DNA of 64,000 nt from Bactericera cockerelli (taxonomy: Eukaryota > Arthropoda > Insecta > Hemiptera > Triozidae): the NCBI GenBank assembly GCA_024516035.1, contig CM044955.1, positions 52,684,226-52,748,225 on the forward strand, given 5' to 3'. This document shows, in pieces, positions 1-9,799 of the stretch. The notes beneath the pieces were generated by a model. The model did no database searches, had not been told where the DNA came from, and saw only the letters and a list, made by a program, of their open reading frames with translations. The position numbers and the translations under genes are program-made. The number at the start of each line of letters is the position of its first letter. Position 1 is the first letter of the stretch.

Positions 1-350
1 TTTGACACTGTGATAAATTTAATTTTATTCGACATATTTTTTACCTTTATTGTTGTGTTTATATATTGACATTTGTAAATAGGACTATCTCCGTTAATAA
101 ACACCCATTTACCGGGCTTATTATTATTATTAATTGAATCTACTATGCGAGGACACCGGAACACCCTGTATGTAATTAATGTTCACGTCTCACTCACCCA
201 GCCTTGACTTTGATGACGTTGGCGAGTTCAGTAGCTTCGTAGCTACTACCGAAGCTGCTGTCTCCCGTGGACCGATTGCCCATTGGCCGGGCAATCAGCG
301 AGGTGAGCCGATGATTGCCGAAGGTCGGATCCTGTTGAAGGGAAAAAAAG
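1..350. other. unassigned sequence, AT-rich then a GC-richer block
   Basis: Positions 1-178 are AT-rich, with a TTATTATTATTA run near 120-135 and a CACCCTGTA motif near 163. Positions 180-345 are clearly more GC-rich and contain a hairpin GATTGCCC/GGGCAATC near 275-297. A short open frame (179-394) covers this block but its 3' third is SINE sequence and it matches nothing I recognise. It may be the end of an unidentified mobile element cut by the window edge. Confidence 0.3.
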
Positions 351-471
351 TTATCATATTTGTTTTGATCACTTTCTCAAACTCGCTTTACTAAATTTAC
401 GCTGAAACCCGGACTTGAACCACCGACCTCCAGGTTACAAGTCCGCCGCCTTATCGATCAAGCTACTGAGG
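351..471 (-). mobile_element. SINE-A copy (tRNA-Thr-like head)
   Basis: Read on the minus strand this gives a tRNA-like head with CTCAGTAGCTTGATCGATAA (A-box region), the anticodon-loop-like stretch GACTTGTAACCTGG, and GGTTCAAGTCC (B box). It is followed by a short body ending in a stem-loop near ATCAC-GAAA-GTGAT and a GATAAC end. The TTGTAA loop resembles tRNA-Thr(TGT). At least eight other copies of this family occur in the window. The 3' stem-loop is partly degraded here. Confidence 0.75.
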
Positions 472-505
472 GAAAACATAACAAATGAATATCGATTCAA
501 TCGAT

Positions 506-606
506 TGGTTATTATGTGGTATTGTTCCCAAATGGGAGGATAACTCTTGTATGTATGGTTTTGAACCCGCAACCTATGGGTTTCCTGACCGACACGGTGC
601 CTTGAC
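506..606 (-). mobile_element. SINE-E fragment, degenerate
   Basis: The stretch matches, in reverse, the tRNA-like head and spacer seen in the fuller copies at 10763, 40311 and 50503: a GGTTTTGAACCCGCAACC B-box region preceded by TTATGTGG and CCCAAATGGGAGGATAAC. The 5' end of the head is damaged and the 3' tail is missing. Confidence 0.5.
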
Positions 607-647
607 AACTTTTTTTCTAAAAGATGCGTGTTTCACAGCCGTTTTTA

Positions 648-925
648 TTTTGTAGCCATACTACAAATGATAGAAACAGGAGCTACTGTAGACCCTTGTG
701 GTCTGTGTTGTAGCATACCCATCCCGTAGTATGCCTCTCTTCTGATGGGCGAGAAGTGACACAATACTTCCGAATTAGGTGCTGGGTCAACACGAGTGCA
801 CCGGAAGGTATCCCTTACAAACAATTGTAACCAAATTAAGAATACAATTTTTTGTCGGCACGGGGGATCGAACCCGGGACCTTCCGCATGGCAAGCGATT
901 GCTTAACCACTGAGCTAATTGCTAC
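648..925 (-). mobile_element. SINE-C copy (tRNA-Gly-like head), nearly full length
   Basis: The minus strand reads a tRNA-like head with TTAGCTCAGTGGTTAAGCAA, the loop TTGCCATGCGGAAGGTCCCG and GGGTTCGATCCCC, then a ~180-nt body ending with GGAGCTACTGTA read on the plus strand. The TTGCCAT loop resembles tRNA-Gly(GCC). It aligns along most of its length with the plus-strand copy at 31612-31892. Because of its body and its mobile sister copies it is not a functional tRNA gene. Confidence 0.75.
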
Positions 926-1400
926 GATAAATACTGTAGTACCTACCTATACCACAGGTACGGATTGCATCATAATACCCTATTTCATTACCGAAACAAA
1001 TGCAAGAGTGCATTCTTGTGCAATTGTGCTGCACATGGATACCAAAGGCAGGAATGTTGCCTGTGGTCGCAAGTTTAGTCATGGTCACTGTGTTCCTAAT
1101 CCTCCCTTCCTTCTCCTCCTCCTCCTCATCCCTTTCCTCTCTCTTTCTAACTTCCTCTCTCCTTTCTCCCTCTCTCACACACCTCCCCTCCTCTCATTTC
1201 CTCAATTTCAAGGGTAAACCCTCTACCCATTTGTTTGTGTTCAATTTCACAAGTGCTTGCGCATAAAATTAGTTAATAATGCAGCTTAAAGTAATCAATC
1301 ATCATAAGCCCATTACATCCTCATCTTGAGCAAGGGTCCTTGTATCTTGTGCCTTTGTGGTGCCATTCTGCCATCTGAGATACTCCTATTGTATGTCAGG
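926..1400. other. unassigned; CT-rich tract inside
   Basis: No recognisable gene or repeat family. A pyrimidine-rich stretch (CTCCTCCTCC, TCTCTC) covers roughly 1100-1210. Short open frames crossing it on both strands have low-complexity translations. Confidence 0.4.
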
Positions 1401-1457
1401 TTATCATTATTGTGTCAATTACAAACGTGATATCACAATTACTCAAACTCACTTTAT
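1401..1457 (-). mobile_element. SINE-A 3'-tail fragment
   Basis: It holds only the tail of SINE-A in reverse: TTATCAT, TGTCAATTACAAACGTGATATCAC and ACTCAAACTCACTTTAT. A SINE-B copy follows directly, so one element probably inserted into the other. Confidence 0.6.
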
Positions 1458-1730
1458 AATAATAATACTATTTAGTGGAAGGTAACCACCACGCGAGGTC
1501 TCATGTATTTATGAGACCACATAATTCATTATGTGGTCCTCATATACATGAGAAAAAAATCTTAAAGCATTTTCTACCAATTAACCGTCAGAGTCTTATT
1601 ATTATGTGGTCAGTGGTCACAATCTCAAATTAATGAGAAAAATTCATACACTGGGTGGGATTCAAACTAACAGATACCTACGCTACCTGGATTACACACT
1701 AGCGCGTTAACCACTTGACTACCAATACAC
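1458..1730 (-). mobile_element. SINE-B copy (class-II tRNA-like head) with an extra internal segment
   Basis: In reverse this is the SINE-B architecture: a head with GTGGTTAACGCGCTAGTGTG and a B box, a spacer with GACCACATAATAATAAGACTC, and the 3' domain GGTAGAAAATGCTTTAAG. About 55 bp (1500-1555, including the self-complementary ATGAGACCACATAATTCATTATGTGGTC) interrupt the 3' domain relative to other copies. The 3' end reaches the ATTATTAT tail at 1458. Confidence 0.7.
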
Positions 1731-1783
1731 AAATGCAATTTACTAAATGTTTGCTTAACTTCTGACTTTAACAAACAAAACAA

Positions 1784-1838
1784 ATCAATAAGGCGACAAG
1801 TCTGTCGCCTTATTGATCATCAAGCTACTGAAGTCACT
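1784..1838 (-). mobile_element. SINE-A head fragment ending in a snap-back palindrome
   Basis: Positions 1800-1838 are the start of a SINE-A head in reverse. Positions 1784-1817 form a perfect 14-bp stem (ATCAATAAGGCGAC / GTCGCCTTATTGAT) around a 6-nt loop. The left arm is an inverted copy of the SINE head, not a continuation of it. Confidence 0.55.
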
Positions 1839-2202
1839 ACATCCCACCTTATCTAATAAAGAACTATCCTGATTCCTGATAAAGATATAATACATATATC
1901 CGATTCTTAAAGTCTGTCATGAAAGACAACTTTCATAAAGAACACGTTATGCAAAATTATTTAAAAAATTAAAAATGAATCCGGTAAAAGAAATTTTGGA
2001 AATGATTCTTAAATTTTCAGTCCGGCTTGTGGAAATTTTTCCAGAAAAAACTTTCGAGTTTAGAGTTATGTATGCACATTATAATCTCATAATCATACTT
2101 TAAAATAATCATAATTATAATAATAATTATGTTTATTATCAATACATGTTTCTTTCTTTTGCGTTCTTTTTTCAGAACTGTTGTACTTTTAGGAACGATG
2201 TA
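1839..2202. other. unassigned AT-rich DNA
   Basis: No recognisable coding region, RNA gene or repeat family. It includes ATAATAATAATTAT runs near 2100-2135. Confidence 0.4.
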
Positions 2203-2291
2203 CATATATTCATGCGCGGATATAGCCCTCTTGTACTGGGGGGGCACAATATACCTAACTAGCGGGTTGTACCCGCCGCTTCGCAAGCCTA

Positions 2292-2363
2292 TTACACACA
2301 CACACACATCACACACACACCACACACACACACCCCACACACACCAACCCACACCACACCACA

Positions 2364-2416
<53 letters not shown>
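2292..2416. repeat. (CA)n microsatellite inside the TIR element
   Basis: An interrupted CA array, then a pure CA run of about 48 bp ending near 2416. The corresponding place in the other copy (36091-36140) carries a shorter TG array on the opposite strand, so the microsatellite belongs to the element. Open frames here on both strands translate only to dipeptide repeats. Confidence 0.9.
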
Positions 2417-2418
<2 letters not shown>

Positions 2419-2835
2419 TGTCAATATTTTTCGTGTCACCCATCCATTTCTTGTTCTTACTGGAGCTGAAGAATGGCTCACCAGAATTTCGCGATCAATA
2501 TGTCAAATGAAGACTCCAACCCTTGCAAAAACACTCTCGCTTTGAGTTGATAGTTCGTCACGACATATCTCGAGAAAAAATGGCATTCAGGTCAAAAAAA
2601 CGTAAATACTTTTTGTTCACCCATTCATTTTATGTCCTTACTCAACGTTGCTCAAGAACAGCTCATCAGAATTTTTTTTGTGTCACCCATCCATTTTTTG
2701 TCCCTACCCCGACTACCCCGTGTACCTGAACCCTAGAAATATATTCCCTGATCCAAATGTACCTATAGGTAAAATTTCAGGTTTCTCGGACAATCTGTGT
2801 GGATTTGACAACTTTATTATTTAGTTATTTCTTAT

Positions 2836-3190
2836 TGGTCTTAGAATTGGGAATTATTTTGGGGCCCTTGCCCCCTAATTTATTGAGATTTTTTTACGTT
2901 ATTAGTCTTAGAATTGGGAATTATTTTGGGTCCTGTGCCCCCCTAACTTATTGAGATTTTTTTACGGGATTAGTCTTAGAATTGGGAATTATTTTGGGGC
3001 CTGTGCCCCCCTAACTTATTAAGATCTTTTTTTTTACGGGATTAGTCTTAGAATTGGGAATTATTTTGAGGCCCGTACCCCCCTGACTCATTGAGATTTT
3101 TTTTTTTACGGGATTAGTCTTAGAATTGGAATTATTTTGGGGCCCGTGCCCCCCTAACTCATTGAGATCTTTTTTTTACGGGATTAGGTC
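2836..3190 (+). repeat. ~70-bp tandem array, about five units
   Basis: Five diverged units begin with TCTTAGAATTGGGAATTATT, continue with a variable TGGGGCCCGTGCCCCCCTAA segment and end in a T-run plus ACGGGATTAG. The other copy of the host element holds about three units in reverse (35330-35550), so copy number varies between insertions. Confidence 0.85.
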
Positions 3191-3280
3191 TAATGAAATT
3201 TGAGAAACACCGCTTACCGAAAAAATCTGGGGGGGCACGTGCCCCCCGTGCCCCCCCCTATATCCGCGCATGCATATATT

Positions 3281-4090
3281 ATATTATTTAGTTATTTCAT
3301 TTTCTTTGTGCGTGTTCTTTTTTCTTATATCTTGTTTTCTTCAAATATCATTGTTTTTAAGTAGATGTTTCTTAATAATTAATATAATTATTTTTTCAAC
3401 GGATCTAGAACAGACATCTATGTAGAAGTCAAATGCGTCATGGGACTCAAGGGTTATAGGTACGGTGTGTTTTACATTATTTGATTTTAAAAATACATTT
3501 TGACTACATTGTCATAATATATAATGAAAAAAAAAATACATTGATACGGATTAATTATTCTATATTTTCAAAGTTCACACGCGAGTTCTGAAGTGTACTC
3601 CTCGGGCATTTTTTGTATCGCCTGTTTTATTCAATCTATAATATTTCCTGCAGAGAGAACATTCCATAATTGAAAATTGCTTCTCAAGCCATCCTTTTTT
3701 TCTCCTTCTATTTTTTTTTATTTATTATTATTCAATTTCTCCTTCACTCGCCTGTTCCGTTGAAATTTCAAAACTGTAAGTGATCTCTCGAGCATTTAAT
3801 TTTTTTCGCAAGAATTCATTATGCTGCGATAAATTGCAATAAGTTGATGTAAATTCCAAGGAATTTAATATTTTAAACGTCAATTTTTTTTTGAAAATTG
3901 AGCGATTTCCTGTTACTTTTTTTAATCTTGAAAAAAAAAAAAAAAAAAAAAAAAAATGATTCAACAAATTTTTCTTGTGGACACGTGCAAAAGATGATAA
4001 AATTAAACATGTTGAGTGTCTAATTCTGAAGAGAGAAAATTATCTACTTCTCGTAAAAAAATAAAAAAAATACGTAGACTCGATAAAGTA
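3281..4090. other. unassigned AT-rich DNA with poly(A) run
   Basis: No recognisable gene. A pure A run of about 26 bp lies near 3931-3956, followed by ATGATTC. It could be the tail of an old retrocopy, but nothing upstream is identifiable. Confidence 0.4.
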
Positions 4091-4430
4091 ATTGAAAAAC
4101 TTAAGAGAGCGTAGGAGGCAGAGAGAGAGAGAGAGAGATGGAGGGAGAGAAAGAGATGAAGAGAGAGGACGAGAAGAAGAAAGAGGAAGAGAGAGAGAGA
4201 GAGAGAAAGAAAAAGGGAGAGAGATAAAGAGGGAGGGAGAGAGAGAGATAAAGAGAAAGAGGGAAAGAAAAATAGAAAAAGAAAGAGAGAGAGAGAAAGA
4301 GGGAGAGAGAAATAGTAATAGAAAAAGAAAGAAGGAGAGAGAGAGAAAGAGGGAGAGAGAGAGTAAGAGGGAGAGAGAGAGAAAGAGAAAGGGAAGAGTG
4401 AGGGAGAGAGAAGGAGAAATAAAATAAAGA
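4091..4430. repeat. long GA-rich (purine) tract
   Basis: The plus strand is almost pure purine for about 330 bp: GAGAGA interrupted by AAAGAG and GGGAGA. Both strands carry open frames here that translate only to Arg/Glu/Lys or Ser/Leu/Phe repeats. I treat these as non-coding. Confidence 0.9.
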
Positions 4431-4571
4431 GAAGATGAGCAGGGAAAGAAGAATGGTGTGACGCGGAAATTGAAAAAAAATATAAAGAGAGAGTAAATGA
4501 GACGGAAAAAAGTAGAATTAGAAAAAATAGAATACCTAATTCATAAAAAAAAGTTTCTATTAAAAATAAAA
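4431..4571. other. unassigned purine-rich DNA
   Basis: A-rich continuation of the purine tract with no feature I can name. Confidence 0.3.
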
Positions 4572-4626
4572 AAATCCGGCCCAACCCAGGCTGGGATGGA
4601 TTACCAGGGTGACACCCCCGTCTCGA
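4572..4626 (+). mobile_element. fragment of the SINE central domain (D/F type)
   Basis: CGGCCCAACCCAGGCTGGGA, a short gap and then GACACCCCCGTCTCGAT match the central domain shared by SINE-D and SINE-F. Neither head nor tail is present. Confidence 0.5.
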
Positions 4627-5309
4627 TATATAATAATTTTGGTAGTTAAAGTTTTAATCCTCAAAACATAACAATAGATATTATTAGTGTTATAAAAAGA
4701 AAAAAGAAATAGAGAAATACTTAAAAGAGAAATAAGAAGAAGGAAGGGCATGGTAGAGATAGTGATGCTAGAGGAAGAGACAGAGAGAGAGAGATGAAAA
4801 GGAGAGAGACCAGAAGAAAAACAAAGAGAAAGAAAAAAATGATAGAATGCACAAAAAAAGAGAGAAAATACGAAATGAGAGAAATTCCATCTCACAGACG
4901 AGAAAAAAAGGGGCTAAATTATTCGAATACGAGAGGTTGATTTCTTTTGACAGAGAGAACGCATGCAGACAAGGCTCAGAAAAGTCCCGACATAAATATC
5001 TATGTCGGGTTCGTTCGGAATGTCAGTTGACAGTCTGCATATTTCCTTATTAAATGATTAAATCAAGGAAAAAAATGCGACGTCTTATTCAGTGGCAGTC
5101 ACACAGATTTTATTGCAAGGATTCACTGACATCTGACAGGTCCCAGAATATAATATTCAATTTCGTTAATTAAATAAAAATATTTTATTAAATTCTTCAT
5201 TCATAAATAAAAAGTGCTTATTACCGCCAGGCATTTCTTTCGATAAAAAAAGATGGGTTATTTTTTTGTACTTAAATCTTTTGCTCACGTTATAACGTCA
5301 CTTTAACAT
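4627..5309. other. unassigned; GA-rich patches
   Basis: Purine-rich patches near 4680-4920, then anonymous sequence. Short open frames are low-complexity or unmatched. Confidence 0.3.
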
Positions 5310-5486
5310 CGAAGCCCCTCAAGGTGGTGGGTTTTACCCTCCATTCGCTGGAAACTACAAAATTATAATAATAACACTCTTTAGTGGAAGGTAACACCCA
5401 GGCGAGGTTAATTATTAAAGCATTTTCTAACACCGTTCCCTCAGAGTCTTATTATTATGTGGTCAAAATCTCAACTTAATAAGGTC
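5310..5486 (-). mobile_element. SINE central-domain fragment joined to a SINE-B tail
   Basis: 5310-5361 is, in reverse, the end of the D/F central domain (CCAGCGAATGGAGGGTAAAAC). 5362-5486 is, in reverse, the SINE-B spacer and 3' domain (TTAGAAAATGCTTTAATAATT and CCTTCCACTAAAGAGTGTTA). Both lie on the same strand, but the order is B tail then central-domain fragment, so this is a junction of two insertions rather than one element. Confidence 0.55.
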
Positions 5487-6620
5487 TTTTTTTACGTCTC
5501 CACCAAAAAAAAAAAAAAAAAAAAAAAAAAACATTTTTAATAAAAGCAAAAACATAATATTAAAGACAAAAGAAAAATGTAAAAGTAAAACAAAAGCAAA
5601 TTGCAAACTTTTACCAGACGACATCTACTGGGTGAATATAAATTCTGTGACCAAATATTCTAGGGCTGATAGAACTCGTAAATTGAAATAGAAAATATTT
5701 TAAAAGTAATTTCTTTAAATGTACGACCCTCGGGTGCGAAATTCACGACGACTTTTTCTGTCCCTTGTGGAGAAACAATACTTACCTATACCATTCGAAA
5801 GATAATGAACATTTCTCAAAGATCAAAACATGTTAAAGGACTTGGAATTCCGGACTTAGCATTTGAGCCGAGAGAATTTGACTAGGCGTATTTTGAAATT
5901 AGTCTGAAAAAACGAAGTACCTAATGAAGTACCAAACTGTTGGCATAATGGGACTACCTGTCTTGCGCTGACAGTCTAAATAAAGCACAACTTATACTTA
6001 TACCTTCAGTGGATATTAAATAATAGAATATGTTTATTGCAAAGTGAAAAGTCTGTCAGTCCAATGATAATTTTGGTCGCGTTGTTTAGATTCACCCTGT
6101 AAATCAAAAAGGCCAATAACTGTAAAAAATGAAATAATAATCATATTTTTTAACATAGCTCTTCAATTTCTCATTAAATTTAGTTCTATTTTCTCCGTTA
6201 CTGACTTCTTCTTGTACAAAATTACTTTAATCCCTGTTTGCTCGCGTATCAGGACGGATTTTCCGAATTCTCAACCACATAGCCGACTTGAAAATTGTTC
6301 CTTAATTCCGAAAATCCTCTTGTTACATAAGCCTCCGAGCTGAAGAGAATCTTTAGACTTAATGGCAGAGAAACAGCCGTACATGCGACTTAACTTTGAG
6401 CTTGCGAAAGTTTTTTAATAATAAATAGAGAATTATTGCAACTTCCTGACAGCTACATGATGTTCGAAGTTTCTGCTTTCCCTTTGTACACAAAACATGA
6501 GCACATTGTAGATTGTAGTTAACACGATATTTTACTTTTTATTACCGGTAACGTAGAAAAGTATTGTTTCTGTTTATTCTTTGCAAATAAAACTCAAAAT
6601 CCTTTTTGGATTATGATACT
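5487..6620. other. unassigned AT-rich DNA; poly(A) at 5502-5531
   Basis: After a ~30-bp A run there is about 1.1 kb with no recognisable gene or repeat family. Base composition is uniform and frames are short. Confidence 0.4.
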
Positions 6621-6624
6621 CACA

Positions 6625-6764
6625 TCATTTTTGTGTGAATCACATTCGTGCATGATATCACAATTATTTCTCACATTCACTTTATTATATTTTTGTTTAA
6701 CTTGCGAATGGAAATAAGGAACTTCAGGTTACACATCCGCCGACTTATCGATCAATTTACTTTA
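6625..6764 (-). mobile_element. SINE-A copy, degenerate
   Basis: In reverse: GATCGATAAGTCGGCGGATG for the head and GATATCATGCACGAATGTGA for the 3' stem-loop, with roughly 30 bp of unrelated AT-rich sequence between them. It is older than the copies at 11215 and 63303. Confidence 0.5.
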
Positions 6765-6783
6765 CTTAATTTATGATATTAGC

Positions 6784-7005
6784 CCAGCCTCCGTGGCGTA
6801 ACGGTTATGACTACTATCCGTAGTCCTGAGATCCTGAGTTCGATCCCTGGTCGGAGCAGATTTTCACACAAAAATCTGTTCCCTCCGTACATGTGAGGAT
6901 GGCATTTCCGGACCTACCCAGGTTGGGTGAGGTTAATGTGGGTAGCTGCGAATGGAGGGTAAAACTCCCGTCCTAATCTAGAACGTCAAATCAAATTGAA
7001 TCAGT
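6784..7005 (+). mobile_element. SINE-D copy (tRNA-like head plus central domain)
   Basis: The tRNA-like head has GCCTCCGTGGCGTAACGGTT (A box) and GAGTTCGATCCCTGGTCGGA (B box). It runs into TTTTCACACAAAAATCTG and a central domain CCCAGGTTGGGTGAGGTTAA with GCGAATGGAGGGTAAAAC. The same central domain follows a 5S-like head in SINE-F. The copy at 40511 matches it over about 220 bp. Confidence 0.75.
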
Positions 7006-7519
7006 AAAAATGTGCCAAAACCAACCAACCTCAACCATGAGGTTGAACAACGCCGACTCTGCTTAAGCGAGATAAGACAGAGTAAAAGAAGAATATGATC
7101 TTAGCTCACAACGAAACTCAGTGAAAGTACGTCTGATAGATATAGGTATTCCTTCCCCAATGATAACGGAATTCAAAATAAATAAGTAGTAAAATACCTA
7201 ATACCTGCTAACTACTTAATTCTAGAAGCATGGTATATTATAGAAGAGTTTACGTTTAGAAACAAAAAAAATAATAAAGATACAACTTGTGGCTTTCTCT
7301 TCCATCGAACAAATTGATCGTCTTGTTATTTTAATTTTTTACGAGAACTCCGCTAGTTTCATTATATTCTATTGTAAATTTCCTTCTTTTGTACACTATC
7401 ACATCTATTGCAGGTTGTATATATGGTCCATGCCACTGACATGTGGTAGATAAAGATACATAAGTAGATAAGAAGAAGACCATGTTTTTCTGTACCCATA
7501 ACATCAAGGTCACTCAAGA
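7006..7519. other. unassigned AT-rich DNA
   Basis: No recognisable gene. A short minus-strand frame (7331-7513) has no similarity I can name. Confidence 0.35.
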
Positions 7520-7741
7520 CGTGGTTTATACCTTCAATTCACTAGAAAATCACAAACCAGCTACCTAATGGAAGCTCACCCAGCCTGGGTTGGTTCGGGA
7601 ATAGACAGTATCAAAAAGACATTCTAACTTGTAAGGTCACACACCAAGTCAAGTCCTAAGCCACGTCCGTTGCGTTTCTGAAAGCTTAACTTGAGGGATC
7701 TGACGAGAACTGTTAACTGTTGTGTTGTGCCATCGACGCTC
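7520..7741 (-). mobile_element. 5S-derived SINE-F copy, diverged
   Basis: The right end read in reverse starts AGCGTCGATGGCACAACACA, like the 5S-like heads at 33765 and 52828. The left part in reverse contains the central-domain words CCCAGGCTGGGTGAG and GAATTGAAGGTATAAACC. The 5S box region is poorly preserved. Confidence 0.55.
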
Positions 7742-7891
7742 GCTAACTGTAACTGTAGTTGTTTTTGTTTGAGAATTTTCTTGAAACAAATTGCAAAGGT
7801 CTGGCTTCTTGCTGGTCTAAAATTCTAAAATACCACTATACATTATGCAGTGATCTGTGAAGGCACTGAAGGCAATAGTATAAACGGAAAT

Positions 7892-8080
7892 ACCGCTTTG
7901 ATTTTTCTGCCCGATTAGGACTAATGAGTCTCATTAGTACAGCAGTGAGATCCAGTCGTATTATTATTATGGTCAAAATCCCAAATAGGACGATAACTTG
8001 TTACGTCACGGCTGGGTTTCGAACCAGTGACACCTGGATTACCATACCGAGGCCTTGAACTCTGAGCTACCTGGACTGAC
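7892..8080 (-). mobile_element. SINE-E copy
   Basis: In reverse: head with AGGTAGCTCAGAGTTCAAGG, B-box region TCGAAACCCAGCCGTGACG, spacer with CCTATTTGGGATTTTGACC and tail ACTCATTAGTCCTAATCGGG. It matches the copies at 40311 and 50503. Confidence 0.65.
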
Positions 8081-8239
8081 TGGGGCTAGGTATAGGTAGG
8101 CACTATAGGTGCCTTCAAAAAACGGATATTACTCGCTGGAGTTATACTCCAGATAATTTATGTATGTCTTTGATACGGTGCCAAAGTCCCTCCGGAGATG
8201 CGAAGTAAAAATAAACTTTCCTTTGAAAGTTCATTTTGC

Positions 8240-8393
8240 AAGATTTTCTCTCTTTCTTTCTTTCTCCTTTTCTTTCTCACAGTCTGACTTTCCTCTTCTT
8301 CTCTTGATTCATTGTTTTCTTTTAACTTTTTCTTGGAAATTTCTTTACTTAGTTTTCTGTCATCTTCTTTCTCGTTATTCATTTTGTTCTCTC

Positions 8394-8432
<39 letters not shown>

Positions 8433-8460
8433 ATCTCTCTTTCATCATATTTGTTTCTTT
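8240..8460. repeat. CT-rich tract with (TC)n core
   Basis: Pyrimidine-rich plus strand with a pure TC run near 8398-8424. Open frames on either strand translate to Ser/Phe/Leu or Lys/Glu runs and are not credible genes. Confidence 0.85.
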
Positions 8461-8556
8461 CATACTCTATTTTTTTCGCGTCTTTAATAAAAAATGTATT
8501 ATTAGTAGTCAAGTCACCGTGGCTAAGTGAAGTCATGCACTATTTACAAAATATAA

Positions 8557-8652
8557 CCGACCTCAGTAGCTTGATCGATAGGACAGCGGAATTGTACCCT
8601 GGAGTTCGATGGTTCAAGTCCCGGTTTCAGAGTAGATTCAGTAAAGCTAGTA
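8557..8652 (+). mobile_element. SINE-A copy, 3'-truncated
   Basis: CCGACCTCAGTAGCTTGATC, then TTGTACCCTGGAG and GGTTCAAGTCCCGGTTTC, then AGTAGATTCAGTAAAGCTAG. The 3' stem-loop is absent. An ATGATGATGATGAT run follows. Confidence 0.7.
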
Positions 8653-8824
8653 TGTATGATGATGATGATGATATGTACAAAAAAATAAAATAAAATACAT
8701 ACACAGTTTATTCAATTTTTATTTTCTTCTTTGTATGATTTAACGCTCTTTCTCCTCTCGTTTAGACTAGTAAAATTCTACCTCTTTTTATCTTTACATC
8801 TATCTTCTCTACATAATCTCATTG

Positions 8825-8828
<4 letters not shown>

Positions 8829-8863
<35 letters not shown>
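8829..8863. repeat. (TC)n microsatellite
   Basis: A pure TC run of about 35 bp. Confidence 0.9.
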
Positions 8864-8875
8864 GTCTCTGGGAAA

Positions 8876-8918
8876 GCAACTCTATAAATGCAACTCTATA
8901 AATGCAACTCTATAAATC
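8876..8918 (+). repeat. short tandem repeat, three units of ~15 bp
   Basis: GCAACTCTATAAAT occurs three times in a row. Confidence 0.85.
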
Positions 8919-9799
8919 CCATTTTAGTCTGGTTTATGGGGCAGTACCCCCAAAACATTTTCCCACCGGCCGCGCCTGATCAACATTATGACTGTAGTAG
9001 GTAGGTACAGTATTTTGCATAATTTTCAGAACAACAAGCTTGTTAATTATCTCTTTTGCTGAATCCTACATTACATACTGCTGCTAGTAACAGCCACTAA
9101 TTTAGGACACTATGGTCTGTTTGGGAGCCTCCTTCAATTCCTAAACTGGAAAAGTGGCCTCTAGTTTTTCTCAGTAGTGAGAAAACCGATCAATGCACGA
9201 GCCAGGGCTTCTGGGAACATCCACTACAAGCATATCGGTTTTATGCTTAACATACATGAGTTCTGTTTGAATTTTGTTCTTCATTTGATTGAGAGTTTGA
9301 CCACATAATACGGAACATAGCAACAAAACGCCTGCTGGAATAAAGGTAGGTACTCCAAATGGGGCAGTTCAAGGAAGTGTTTTTTTTATTGTTTTAACTC
9401 TACCTTTACTAGGTATGAACTGAATATAAATAATATTGAATTCATTAGAAATAGGAAATTAAATACAATGCGATTTTATTGGCTACAAACAAATGGGCAG
9501 ATAAAAAAATACAGATAAATAATTATATAAATAATACAAAACAAACTCTGTTTATCCTGCAAAAATGAGACTAAAGAGTCTTTTCACTCTCACGTTCAAT
9601 AATGCAACTAAAGAGAAAATAATATAGTAAAATTATAATAATAATTATGTGGCCTAAGTTGACCACCCCGACTTCCATTAATGTTTCAAGAGACGTCAAG
9701 CGAAAAACAAAAGCAAATTCTGATAGAGTTGCCTTTCTATTAACACTTCTCAACGGTCTGGACTGTGTGTTTTTCTTTCTATTACTTAATGAACTCTTT
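8919..9799. other. unassigned DNA
   Basis: No recognisable gene. The phrase CCTGCAAAAATGAGACTAAA near 9557 recurs as CCTGCAAAATTGAGACTAAA near 14194, a low-copy repeat of unknown nature. Confidence 0.35.

Larger units (their letters stand above)
2203..3280 (+). mobile_element. 1062-bp TIR element with 8-bp TSD, copy 1 (hAT- or P-like)
   Basis: The element spans 2211-3272. Its ends are the inverted pair CATGCGCGGATATAG / CTATATCCGCGCATG (15 bp, perfect). It is flanked by the direct repeat CATATATT at 2203-2210 and 3273-3280, an 8-bp target duplication. Inside are a long CA microsatellite, a diverged ~160-bp repeat near 2420-2710 and a ~70-bp tandem array. It has no transposase frame and so is non-autonomous. 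An 8-bp duplication fits the hAT and P superfamilies. The CATG terminus recalls P more than the CAG start usual in hAT. A second copy at 35248-36233 lies in the opposite orientation. Confidence 0.8.

Noticed and set aside
179..394. 71-codon frame at the window start
   Set aside because: No recognisable domain, its end overlaps a SINE-A copy, and there is no support for splicing or a promoter. I left it as unassigned.
2017..2545. Overlapping long frames on both strands (154 and 138 codons)
   Set aside because: Both read through the CA microsatellite of the TIR element and consist mostly of dipeptide repeats.
4003..4584. 193-codon minus-strand open frame
   Set aside because: It is the translation of the GA-rich tract: Ser/Leu/Phe low complexity, no domain, and an equally open low-complexity frame on the other strand.
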